52,049 nt of DNA from CAIMDX01 sp041652155 (GTDB lineage Bacteria; Patescibacteriota; Minisyncoccia; Minisyncoccales; JAQTVQ01). Where the stretch lies: positions 1 to 52,049 of the forward strand of contig JBAZHV010000007.1 in NCBI GenBank assembly GCA_041652155.1. The letters are read 5' to 3'. The notes under the pieces are model-generated. The model was given only the letters and a program-made list of their open reading frames with translations. It was not told where the DNA came from and did no database searches. This document shows, piece after piece, positions 40,399 to 47,746 of the stretch; position 1 is the first letter of the stretch; each line of letters opens with the position of its first letter. Position numbers and translations under genes: made by a program.

Positions 40399-41199
40399 AT
40401 GTTGTTGCTCCTCTCCGTTTTCATTTTTTTTGCCGGCCTTATCATCGGCAGTTTTTTGAACTGCGCGGCTTATCGCCTTTACCATGAGATCAGTTTTGTT
40501 TCGGGAAGATCTTTTTGCCCGGAATGCAAGCATACTTTGGCTTGGTACGATTTGGTCCCTGTCTTCAGTTTTGTTTTTTTGAAAGGGAAATGCCGTTATT
40601 GCGGAAAGAAGATATCTTTACAGTATCCGCTGGCCGAATTGGGAACGGGTATGATCTTTTTGACTGTTTTTCTGGCCACTTACGATCCTCAGCTTTCCGT
40701 CCTTGGATCTTTTATCTCTTTGGCTTATATGCTGATCATTTCTTCGCTGCTGATAGTGATCTTCATCTCCGATCTCAAATGGTTCATCATTCCCGACGAG
40801 GCGCTCATCGCCGCCTTGGGTGTTACGGTTTTTTTTCATCTTTATAATTTCATCTTTAATTCTTTTACGGTCGGACAGGCTTTGCCTTTCTTATATTCAG
40901 GGCTGGGGTCTTTAGCTTTTTTCTTGGGAATATTCCTTCTTACCAAAGGGAAGGCGATGGGTTTCGGCGACGTGAAGTTCTCTTTTTTTATGGGTTTGTT
41001 CCTTGGTTGGCCCATGATCGTGGTTGCCCTCTTCCTGGCTTTTTTTTCAGGTGCTATAATAGGTTTGATATTGATAGCTTTGAAAAAAAAGGGATTGAAG
41101 TCCGAAGTTCCTTTCGGCCCGTTCCTGATATTCGGAATTTTTACGGCCATGATATGGGGCAGAGAGCTGGTTAATTATTATCTTAGTTTCCTCGCTTAA
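40399..41199 (+). CDS. pilD: Prepilin peptidase PilD (leader peptidase/methyltransferase)
   Basis: Protein of 266 residues. The cytoplasmic N-terminal loop has the two cysteine pairs CPEC (C40, C43) and CRYC (C65, C68) with the DiS_P_DiS layout, and the two catalytic aspartates are in ISDLKWFIIPDE (D125) and GFGDVK (D191), within about eight membrane helices. It cuts type IV prepilin leaders after Gly and methylates the new N-terminus. Substrates are the three pilins upstream and the minor pilins downstream; the next gene starts 2 bases after its stop. Confidence 0.95.
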   Translation: MLLLLSVFIFFAGLIIGSFLNCAAYRLYHEISFVSGRSFCPECKHTLAWYDLVPVFSFVFLKGKCRYCGKKISLQYPLAELGTGMIFLTVFLATYDPQLSVLGSFISLAYMLIISSLLIVIFISDLKWFIIPDEALIAALGVTVFFHLYNFIFNSFTVGQALPFLYSGLGSLAFFLGIFLLTKGKAMGFGDVKFSFFMGLFLGWPMIVVALFLAFFSGAIIGLILIALKKKGLKSEVPFGPFLIFGIFTAMIWGRELVNYYLSFLA

Positions 41200-41201
41200 A
41201 A

Positions 41202-41777
41202 ATGTTAAATTTAAAAATGATCAGATCGTTCAGGATATATCTTGCGGGGGAGAGGGGTTACACTTTGATCGAGCTTTTGGTCGTCGTAGTGATGATCGGG
41301 ATTATGACCGCTATAGTTTTTGCCAATCCCAATGTTTGGCAATCAAGTTTGTCGCTGGATAGAAGCGCGCAGGCGATGAGCCAGAAGATCAGCGAAAGCC
41401 GGGGATTGGCGATGAAGGGATTCAACGAAACGGGGAGCTGTTCAGGCATTAACGGTTATGGGATTTATTTCAGTCAAGCCAGTTCGTCCCAATATATAAT
41501 TTATAGAAATTGTAACGCGGATTACAGCTACGATCCGGCGGCGGACCAACAGATAGGAAGCGCCGTCCAATTGGAAAACAATATTTTGATTTACAATCTT
41601 AAAGTGAACGGGGCCACCACCACCGCATTGAGCATTGCTTTCGAGCCGCCTAATCCCGAGGTATATATGAACAATTCTTCTTCGGCGACATCATCAGTAA
41701 CCCTCTCCATCCAGGGCGATCCCGGCAAGCAGAAAACGGTTGAGATCAACGGAAGAGGAGTGATCAATATAAAATAA
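41202..41777 (+). CDS. Minor pilin, GspH/FimT-like
   Basis: Protein of 191 residues. The leader ends GERG with cleavage before Y20, then YTLIELLVVVVMIGIMTAIV with Glu5 (E24). The remainder (about 50-190) is a beta-rich head with a long central Ser/Asn-rich part and a last strand KQKTVEINGRGVIN, like the GspH/FimT family of minor pilins. Probably primes pilus assembly. It is the first of four consecutive minor pilin genes with 2-5 base gaps or an overlap. Confidence 0.85.
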   Translation: MLNLKMIRSFRIYLAGERGYTLIELLVVVVMIGIMTAIVFANPNVWQSSLSLDRSAQAMSQKISESRGLAMKGFNETGSCSGINGYGIYFSQASSSQYIIYRNCNADYSYDPAADQQIGSAVQLENNILIYNLKVNGATTTALSIAFEPPNPEVYMNNSSSATSSVTLSIQGDPGKQKTVEINGRGVINIK

Positions 41778-41779
41778 CC

Positions 41780-42271
41780 ATGGCAGGAACACATAGAAAA
41801 AATTCGGGATTTACATTATTGGAGATGATCTTGGCCATAGCGATAATCTCGGTGGGAGTTTTGGGCGTCCATAACGGAATGGCCTTTGCGATAGAAAACA
41901 CCAAAAAAGCCAGAGAATATTTTATGGGAGCCTATTTGGCGCAGGAGGGAGTGGAGATCGTCAAAAACATCAGAGACAATAATTGGGTGAGAGACGCCGG
42001 GGATCCCTGGAACCAAGGATTAACGTTTTGCGCCTCCGGCTGCGAAGGCGATTATTCCACAAATACCCTTACCGCTTGGGCTTCAGGCAGAAATTTAAAA
42101 ATAGACAGCAGCGGTTTTTATAATTACGACAACGGAACATCTACCGTTTACAAGAGAAAAATAACGGTGACCCAGGACGCGAACCCCGACATAATGGATA
42201 TAACGGTAGATATTTATTGGAGCGGGCTGACCACCACGGTTAAAGAAAATATTTATAATTGGTATCAATAA
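41780..42271 (+). CDS. Minor pilin, PilV/GspI-like
   Basis: Protein of 163 residues: leader MAGTHRKNSG, cleavage before F11, FTLLEMILAIAIISVGVLG with Glu5 (E15). The early head has YLAQEGVEIVKNIRDNNW, a stretch typical of PilV/GspI-type minor pilins (AxQEGxExxKNIRD). Two cysteines (CASGC) form a possible disulfide. Its stop overlaps the next start in TAATG. Confidence 0.87.
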   Translation: MAGTHRKNSGFTLLEMILAIAIISVGVLGVHNGMAFAIENTKKAREYFMGAYLAQEGVEIVKNIRDNNWVRDAGDPWNQGLTFCASGCEGDYSTNTLTAWASGRNLKIDSSGFYNYDNGTSTVYKRKITVTQDANPDIMDITVDIYWSGLTTTVKENIYNWYQ

Positions 42272-42846
42272 TGAACAGCAGACTTAAAAAGGCCAAAGGG
42301 TTCACTTTAATAGAGATGCTGGTGTCTATCGGTATTTTTAGCGTTCTGATGGGGGTTTTGAGCGGCATTTTTCTCTCTTCCATCAAAAGCCAAACGCATA
42401 TCGTTTATACCCAATATTTGGTGGACAATTCCAATTTTATTCTTGATTATATGGGCAGATATATAAGGATGGCGCAAAAAGATACGACCGGGATATGCCT
42501 TGGCGCGGGCAATGCCAAAGACAATTTTCTTCCAACAAGCGGGGCGTCCTCCTCTATAACCTTTTTGGACTATAAGAACCAATGCCATAGGCTGTTTCTT
42601 GATTCCGGCGCCGGCCAGATAAAAGAACAGATCGATTCCAACCCCGCCCAAGTTTTGACCTCGGATAAAATAAAGGTCCTTGATCTGAAATTTAACGTAA
42701 CAGGCGGGGCCAATAGCGATAATCTGCAGCCGAAAATAACCATTATGATCAAATCGCAGGCCAACACCACCCAGGATCTCAACCCTTTGCCTCAAGTTAC
42801 GGTCCAGACTTCTATTTCGCAGAGGAACCTTGATAAGCAAATATAA
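42271..42846 (+). CDS. Minor pilin, PilW/GspJ-like
   Basis: Protein of 191 residues from ATG 42271 in the TAATG overlap with the gene before; a TTG at 42259 would be in the way and is less likely. Leader MNSRLKKAKG, cleavage before F11, FTLIEMLVSIGIFSVLMGVLSG with Glu5 (E15), followed by a DNSNFILDYMGRYIRMAQKD stem that matches the PilW/GspJ group. The head is beta-rich. It works with the neighbouring minor pilins at the pilus tip. Confidence 0.87.
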   Translation: MNSRLKKAKGFTLIEMLVSIGIFSVLMGVLSGIFLSSIKSQTHIVYTQYLVDNSNFILDYMGRYIRMAQKDTTGICLGAGNAKDNFLPTSGASSSITFLDYKNQCHRLFLDSGAGQIKEQIDSNPAQVLTSDKIKVLDLKFNVTGGANSDNLQPKITIMIKSQANTTQDLNPLPQVTVQTSISQRNLDKQI

Positions 42847-42851
42847 GAAAA

Positions 42852-43247
42852 ATGAACACTAAAAAGTTGATACAACTTATCAGGAAAAAGAAAGAAGGAT
42901 CTCAAAAAGGAATATCTTTATTTATGACCATGGTTATGATGGCCATAATTATGGCTATGGTCTTGGGGGTGACGGCGATCATTATAAACGGGCTTAATAT
43001 GATCGAAGGGGTTTCCGATTCGGTCAAGGCGTTCCATGCCGCCGACACGGGAATAGAACAGGCGTTGTACAATATCCGCGTGGACGGCGACTGCGTCTCT
43101 CCTTGCCCTTCATCGGCTCCCTGTTCTTTGGGAACGAACTGGAGCTACTCCCTCGACTATAGCGGCGGATGCTCCACTACCAGTATCAATATTGTCTCGG
43201 AAGGTTATTATTACGGCGCCCAGAGAGAAATAAAAGTGAGCTATTAG
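42852..43247 (+). CDS. Minor pilin, PilX/GspK-like
   Basis: Protein of 131 residues. A long basic leader ends QKG (G20), followed by ISLFMTMVMMAIIMAMVLGVTAIIIN, a methionine-rich helix. There is no Glu at position 5, which the other pilins have; PilX/GspK-type proteins can lack it. The segment AFHAADTGIEQALYNI near 60-75 is characteristic of the PilX N-terminal region. Two C-pairs (CVSPCPSSAPC and a later Cys) suggest disulfides. Last gene of the pilus locus, 5 bases after the previous stop. Confidence 0.83.
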   Translation: MNTKKLIQLIRKKKEGSQKGISLFMTMVMMAIIMAMVLGVTAIIINGLNMIEGVSDSVKAFHAADTGIEQALYNIRVDGDCVSPCPSSAPCSLGTNWSYSLDYSGGCSTTSINIVSEGYYYGAQREIKVSY

Positions 43248-43335
43248 ATCTGTTCCGGAGCGGGCAGGGATCGGTTTTAGCCATCTCCCAGCGATATTTT
43301 TACAAATTTTTTTTGGTTTTAGAAATATAGAAAGT

Positions 43336-45405
43336 ATGGATAAGGAACAAGCAAAAGCAAGAATCGAAAAATTAAAAAAATTGATAGATCTCCATCGCTA
43401 TCTTTATCACGTTTTGGATAAGCAGGAGATCTCTCCGGAAGCTCTTGATTCTTTGAAAAAAGAGCTTTTTGATTTGGAGATGTCTTTTCCGGAATTCATA
43501 ACCGGAGATTCTCCCACCCAGAGGGTGGGAGGAAAGCCGTTGGAGAAATTTTCCAAACTAAGCCATGAAGTTCCGATGATCTCTTTGAATGACGCTTTTT
43601 CGCGGGAAGATATGCGAGATTGGCTGTTAAGGATATCTAAACTTTTAAACCCTCAAGAATTGAAAATGCTGGATTTTTTTTGCGAGCCGAAGCTTGACGG
43701 TTTGGCCATAGAATTGATCTATCGGGATGGAAAACTGCAAACCGGTTCTACCCGCGGGGACGGAGAAGTGGGAGAAGACATCACTCAAAATTTAAAAACC
43801 ATCGAAGCCATACCTTTGCAGCTAAGAGACATCGAAAATGTTTTAGCCGATCTTAAAAAAGCCGGGCTTGTTGAAGTTGCGGGAATGTTTGCAAAAAAGA
43901 ACGGGATAGATATTACCGTGAGAGGGGAAGTGGTGATAACCAGAAATGATTTTAAAAAAATAAATGAACGCCAGGAAAAAGCGGGATTGCCTTTGTATGC
44001 CAACCCCCGCAATCTGGCCGCCGGTTCTTTGCGCCAGCTCGACCCGAAGATCGCCGCTACGCGGCGGATGGATTCCAATATGTACGATATAATAACCGAG
44101 CTCGGACAGGCCACGCATATGCAAGAACACGAGATCTTGCATATATTGGGGTTCAAGACCAATAACAAGTACAGCCTTTTTTGCAAAGATCTGGCAGGGG
44201 TTTTTGACTATCAGGAACATTGGCGCCGGCACAGAGAAGATATCCCTTATGAGATAGACGGCGTGGTCGTTGGCGTGAACAATAACGGCATTTTTAAAAA
44301 ATTGGGAGTGGCAGGCAAAGCGCCGCGTGCGGCCATCGCTTATAAATTTCCCTTAAAACAAGCAACGACGGTTGTTGAAGACATCAAGATACAGATCGGC
44401 CGTACCGGCGCCATGACCCCGGTGGCTTATTTGAAGCCGGTCGAAGTGGGAGGGACTGTTGTTAGCCGGGCGACCTTGCACAATGAGGACGAGATAGAAA
44501 GGTTGGGGCTGATGATCGGAGATACGGTTATAGTGGGCCGCGCCGGAGACGTTATTCCCCAAGTGGTTAAGGTTTTGTCGGAGCTTAGGACGGGAAAAGA
44601 GAGAAGATTCAGAATGCCCGGCAAGTGCCCTTCTTGCGGGAATAAATTGATCAAGCTTCCCGCTGAGGTTGCTTGGCGCTGTCCCAACCCCGATTGTTTT
44701 TCCCGGAAAGAAAGGTATTTCAGTTATTTCGTTTCCAAAAACGCTTTCGATATCGTAGGGCTCGGTCCGAAAGTGATGGAGCAGCTGATGGACCAGGGTT
44801 TGATCTCCGATCCGGCCGATCTGTTCGAACTGGAGGAGGGGGACTTGCTTCCGCTGGAACGTTTTGCTCAAAAGAAAGCTAAAAATATAGTTGAGGCTAT
44901 CCGATCTAAAAAAGAAATAGCTTTTCCAAAATTCATTTACGCTTTAGGCATCAGGAACGTGGGAGAGCAAACCAGCATTGATCTCGCGAAGAACTTTGGC
45001 AGCGTAGAAAAATTAAGAAACGCCGAGTTTGAGGAATTGCAAAAGATCAATGACGTAGGTCCGATAGTGGCGGAGTCGATATGCGGCTATCTCCAAGATA
45101 AGAAAAATCTGGATTTTTTGGACAAGCTGAAAGCTGCCGGTATAAAGATCATCAAGACGGAACAGGCGTCCGTCAATAAAAAATTGGAAGGATTGACTTT
45201 TGTTTTTACGGGAGAGATGCTATCGTTGAGCCGCAGCAAAGCCAAGGATTTGGTGCGAGAGAGAGGAGGGGAGGCGGCGGAGAGCGTTTCGAGTAAAACC
45301 AGCTACGTGGTCGCGGGAGCGAACCCGGGCTCGAAAATAGAAAAGGCCAAAAAACTGGGAGTCAAAGTGATAGCAGAGAATGAATTTTTGAAGATGTTAA
45401 AATGA
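43336..45405 (+). CDS. ligA: NAD-dependent DNA ligase LigA
   Basis: Protein of 689 residues. The adenylation domain carries the nucleophilic lysine in CEPKLDGLAIE (K119), followed by the OB fold, the zinc finger CPSC...CPNPDC (near 430-460), helix-hairpin-helix repeats and a C-terminal BRCT domain (about 610-689, with GLTFVFTGEM). It seals nicks in replication and repair with NAD. All domains are there and the length is normal. It follows the pilus locus after an 88-base gap; the link is probably only proximity. Confidence 0.97.
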   Translation: MDKEQAKARIEKLKKLIDLHRYLYHVLDKQEISPEALDSLKKELFDLEMSFPEFITGDSPTQRVGGKPLEKFSKLSHEVPMISLNDAFSREDMRDWLLRISKLLNPQELKMLDFFCEPKLDGLAIELIYRDGKLQTGSTRGDGEVGEDITQNLKTIEAIPLQLRDIENVLADLKKAGLVEVAGMFAKKNGIDITVRGEVVITRNDFKKINERQEKAGLPLYANPRNLAAGSLRQLDPKIAATRRMDSNMYDIITELGQATHMQEHEILHILGFKTNNKYSLFCKDLAGVFDYQEHWRRHREDIPYEIDGVVVGVNNNGIFKKLGVAGKAPRAAIAYKFPLKQATTVVEDIKIQIGRTGAMTPVAYLKPVEVGGTVVSRATLHNEDEIERLGLMIGDTVIVGRAGDVIPQVVKVLSELRTGKERRFRMPGKCPSCGNKLIKLPAEVAWRCPNPDCFSRKERYFSYFVSKNAFDIVGLGPKVMEQLMDQGLISDPADLFELEEGDLLPLERFAQKKAKNIVEAIRSKKEIAFPKFIYALGIRNVGEQTSIDLAKNFGSVEKLRNAEFEELQKINDVGPIVAESICGYLQDKKNLDFLDKLKAAGIKIIKTEQASVNKKLEGLTFVFTGEMLSLSRSKAKDLVRERGGEAAESVSSKTSYVVAGANPGSKIEKAKKLGVKVIAENEFLKMLK

Positions 45406-45475
45406 CCATTTGATATTCGAAGGCCGAAGGCCGTTACGACTTTCGACCCTCTATCTTCGACATTCCAAATATACT

Positions 45476-46579
45476 ATGTTCAAATTTTCTAACATTTTTT
45501 TGCATCTGAAAAAGCTGGATTGGAAACTGGTTTTTATTTTGTTGGCCTTGTCGGCCGTTTCGCTGTTGTGTTTGTACAGCTCTTGCTCGGCACAAGGAAA
45601 TTTTGCCAATTTTTATAAACAGGTATTTTTTATAGGATCCGGATTCTTGCTGATGTTTTGCTTAAGCTTTCTGGATTGGCGCATTTTCAGGGAAAATTCT
45701 TTTCTTATCTTGGCGTTGTATTTTGTTTGCATATTGCTTCTGGTGGGGTTATTTTTTTTCACGTCCGAGATCAGGGGAACGGAAACCTGGTACAAGATAG
45801 GGATGTTTTCTTTCGACCCCATAGAGCCGACCAAATTGGTATTGATCCTGCTTTTGGCGAAATATTTTTCAAAAAGGCATGTCGAGATGTACAAGATCCA
45901 GCATATTTTTTTATCGGGCTTTTATGCCTTTATCCCGGTTGTTTTGGTGGCTGTCCAGCCGAATATGGGTTCCGCGGCTTTGCTTTTGGTCGTTTGGCTG
46001 GGGATCCTTCTGGTTTCGGGGGTCAAGGTCCGGCATTTTTTGCTTATTTGTTTTTCTTTTGCGATAATAGCCGTTTTAGGTTGGAACGTTTTCTTGCAAG
46101 ATTATCAAAAATCCAGGATAACATCTTTTTTGCTTCCGCATTCCGATCCTTTCGGCGCCAGCTGGAGCCGTAAGCAAGCGGATATAGCGATCGGCTCGGG
46201 ACAGCTCATCGGCCAGGGATGGCAGAACGGTTCGCAAACCCGCCACGGATTTTTGCCGGAGCCGCAAACCGATTTTATTTTTTCGGCTTTTGCGGAAGAA
46301 TTCGGACTGCTCGGAGTAGCCGTTCTATCCGCTCTATTCGCCGCGTTCTTTTGGCGGGTGGCAAGCCTCGCTTTGAACGCCGGATCCAATTTCGCCAGTC
46401 TTTTTGCCATGGGTTTTGCCATTATCGTTTTCGCGCAAATGTTCATCAATATGGCAATGAACATGGGCTTGGCGCCGATCGTCGGATTGCCCTTGCCTTT
46501 TATAAGCTACGGAGGCAGCAACCTGCTGTTTCTCTTCGCCAGCTTGGGAATTTTGCAGAGCATCAAAGCTTCAAGTTGA
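45476..46579 (+). CDS. rodA: Rod shape-determining protein RodA (SEDS family glycosyltransferase)
   Basis: Protein of 367 residues with ten or so membrane helices. The motifs RITSFLLPHSDPFG, QTDFIFSAFAEEFGLLG and APIVGLPLPFISYGG are SEDS hallmarks; the last one and IGSGQLIGQG match RodA more than FtsW. It polymerises lipid II for side-wall peptidoglycan with a class B PBP, not seen here. I chose ATG 45476; a frame that begins with TTG at 45410 has a low-quality extra part (RRPLRLSTLYLRH) and no ribosome site. Confidence 0.9.
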   Translation: MFKFSNIFLHLKKLDWKLVFILLALSAVSLLCLYSSCSAQGNFANFYKQVFFIGSGFLLMFCLSFLDWRIFRENSFLILALYFVCILLLVGLFFFTSEIRGTETWYKIGMFSFDPIEPTKLVLILLLAKYFSKRHVEMYKIQHIFLSGFYAFIPVVLVAVQPNMGSAALLLVVWLGILLVSGVKVRHFLLICFSFAIIAVLGWNVFLQDYQKSRITSFLLPHSDPFGASWSRKQADIAIGSGQLIGQGWQNGSQTRHGFLPEPQTDFIFSAFAEEFGLLGVAVLSALFAAFFWRVASLALNAGSNFASLFAMGFAIIVFAQMFINMAMNMGLAPIVGLPLPFISYGGSNLLFLFASLGILQSIKASS

Positions 46580-46698
46580 CAATCATCTCCGGCGGGCTTA
46601 CTCTTAGATATGCAGTTCTTTTAAAAGCTGTCAGCTTTTAAAAAATCAGAAAGGACATCCTTTCTTAAATTAGGAACCGAAAAACCGGTTTCAAGAGC

Positions 46699-47520
46699 AT
46701 GATGAAAATATGGATTCTAAATCTATGTCTAAAGGCGAAGATAATAATTTTAGCGATCAACAAAAGAATTAACACGAAATCGAAAAAGCTCATAATGGCT
46801 TTTTTTTCTTTTTTATCGTTCAATTTTTTTGTTGGGTGGAAGCTTTCGGCTCTTATTTTACTGACCGTTTTCCTTCATGAGTTTGGCCATATCCAAGCTA
46901 TGAAAAAGATCGGAATAAAAACAAAAGGTTTTTATTTCGTTCCTTTTTTTGGGGGGATCAGCGTACCGGAAAAATGTTTTTCGGATTATAAGAGCGAATC
47001 ATTCGTGGCCATAGGCGGTCCTTTGGCTGGTTTTGTTTTTTCTATTTTGGCGATATTGGCATATTTGATCATCCAGGATCCGATATTCTTGGGAGCAGCG
47101 GCTTTTATGTTGTTCGTCAATTTGTTCAACCTTTTACCCTTGAGCGCGCTTGATGGAGGAAAGGCCCTCAAGTCTTTGGCCTTTTCCGTCAACCGCGGGC
47201 TGGGAGCAACTTTCCTTTGCGCAAATTGCGCGATTTGCGCGTGGATAACATTCACGGGCCCGAACATTTTTTGGCTTTTAGCGGCCTCCGCGCTGGCCGA
47301 GGTCGGAATAATGATCTACGAAATTAGGTTAGGGAGGGCCGCGTCCGATGATTACAGCGTCGCATATAGAAAACAAATGAACGGCAAAGAAAAGCGTTTT
47401 GTACTGGCGTCTTATATAGGTCTCGCATCCTTGCTGTATCTTTCGCTGGTTTGGGTGGAAAATCTGCCGGAATTTTATACAGCCTTGGAGTCTTTAGGCA
47501 TAAGAGGAATGAAAATCTAG
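46699..47520 (+). CDS. Site-2 protease family protein (M50 metalloprotease)
   Basis: Protein of 273 residues from ATG 46699; a later ATG at 46795 (MAFFSFLS) would remove a basic stretch and is also possible. The zinc site HEFGH (H60, E61, H64) is in a membrane helix and NLLPLSALDGG with D152 supplies the third ligand, as in S2P-type intramembrane metalloproteases. No PDZ domain is visible. The substrate is unknown; regulated proteolysis of a membrane factor is the usual role. It is flanked by rodA upstream and a terminator downstream. Confidence 0.87.
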   Translation: MMKIWILNLCLKAKIIILAINKRINTKSKKLIMAFFSFLSFNFFVGWKLSALILLTVFLHEFGHIQAMKKIGIKTKGFYFVPFFGGISVPEKCFSDYKSESFVAIGGPLAGFVFSILAILAYLIIQDPIFLGAAAFMLFVNLFNLLPLSALDGGKALKSLAFSVNRGLGATFLCANCAICAWITFTGPNIFWLLAASALAEVGIMIYEIRLGRAASDDYSVAYRKQMNGKEKRFVLASYIGLASLLYLSLVWVENLPEFYTALESLGIRGMKI

Positions 47521-47524
47521 TTAT

Positions 47525-47547
47525 AAACAGCCCTTCGGGGCTGTTTT
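47525..47547 (+). terminator. Rho-independent terminator
   Basis: AAACAGCCC pairs with GGGCTGTTT around a TTCG tetraloop, with a following T. It lies right after the site-2 protease stop and before the rpoB promoter region. Confidence 0.9.
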
Positions 47548-47564
47548 GTCTGGATTGCTTTAGC

Positions 47565-47593
47565 TTGACAGGCTTTTATATTCTTGCTATGTT
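47565..47593 (+). promoter_or_regulatory. Upstream sigma-70 promoter of rpoB
   Basis: Perfect TTGACA (47565-47570), a 17-base spacer and TATGTT (47588-47593), with TG at 47585-47586 as an extended -10 element. The transcript start is expected near 47600, giving a leader of about 147 bases before rpoB. Confidence 0.8.
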
Positions 47594-47679
47594 TTCAATG
47601 GGATTTAGCTAAACGTAAATTTACCTAAGCATTTGAGGCTCTCTTTTTATTACGTATCGTTTAATTAGTGGATCGGCAT

Positions 47680-47710
47680 TACCCTAAAATTTCCTGTTAG
47701 GGTATTTTTT
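47680..47710 (+). terminator. Terminator-like hairpin in the rpoB leader
   Basis: TACCCTAA (47680-47687) pairs with TTAGGGTA (47697-47704) and is followed by TTTTTT (47705-47710). It stands between the promoter at 47565 and the start codon, so it could attenuate rpoBC transcription. Alternatively it ends a short leader RNA. Confidence 0.6.
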
Positions 47711-47738
47711 GCATTATAACGCTAAAAAAGCGTATTAT
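47709..47738 (+). promoter_or_regulatory. Start-proximal promoter of rpoB with small inverted repeat
   Basis: TTGCAT (47709-47714), an 18-base spacer and TATTAT (47733-47738), ending 9 bases before the rpoB ATG. A palindrome ACGCT-AAAAA-AGCGT (47719-47733) lies in the spacer. TATAAC at 47715-47720 is another -10-like word. The transcript would be nearly leaderless. Confidence 0.45.
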
Positions 47739-47746
47739 TATTTACT

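Noticed and set aside
42259..42270. TTG start for the PilW-like gene
   Set aside because: ATG 42271 overlaps the previous stop in TAATG, a typical coupled start, and gives a normal leader.
45410..45475. TTG start that lengthens RodA
   Set aside because: The added part is not hydrophobic or conserved-looking, and a good ATG is at 45476.
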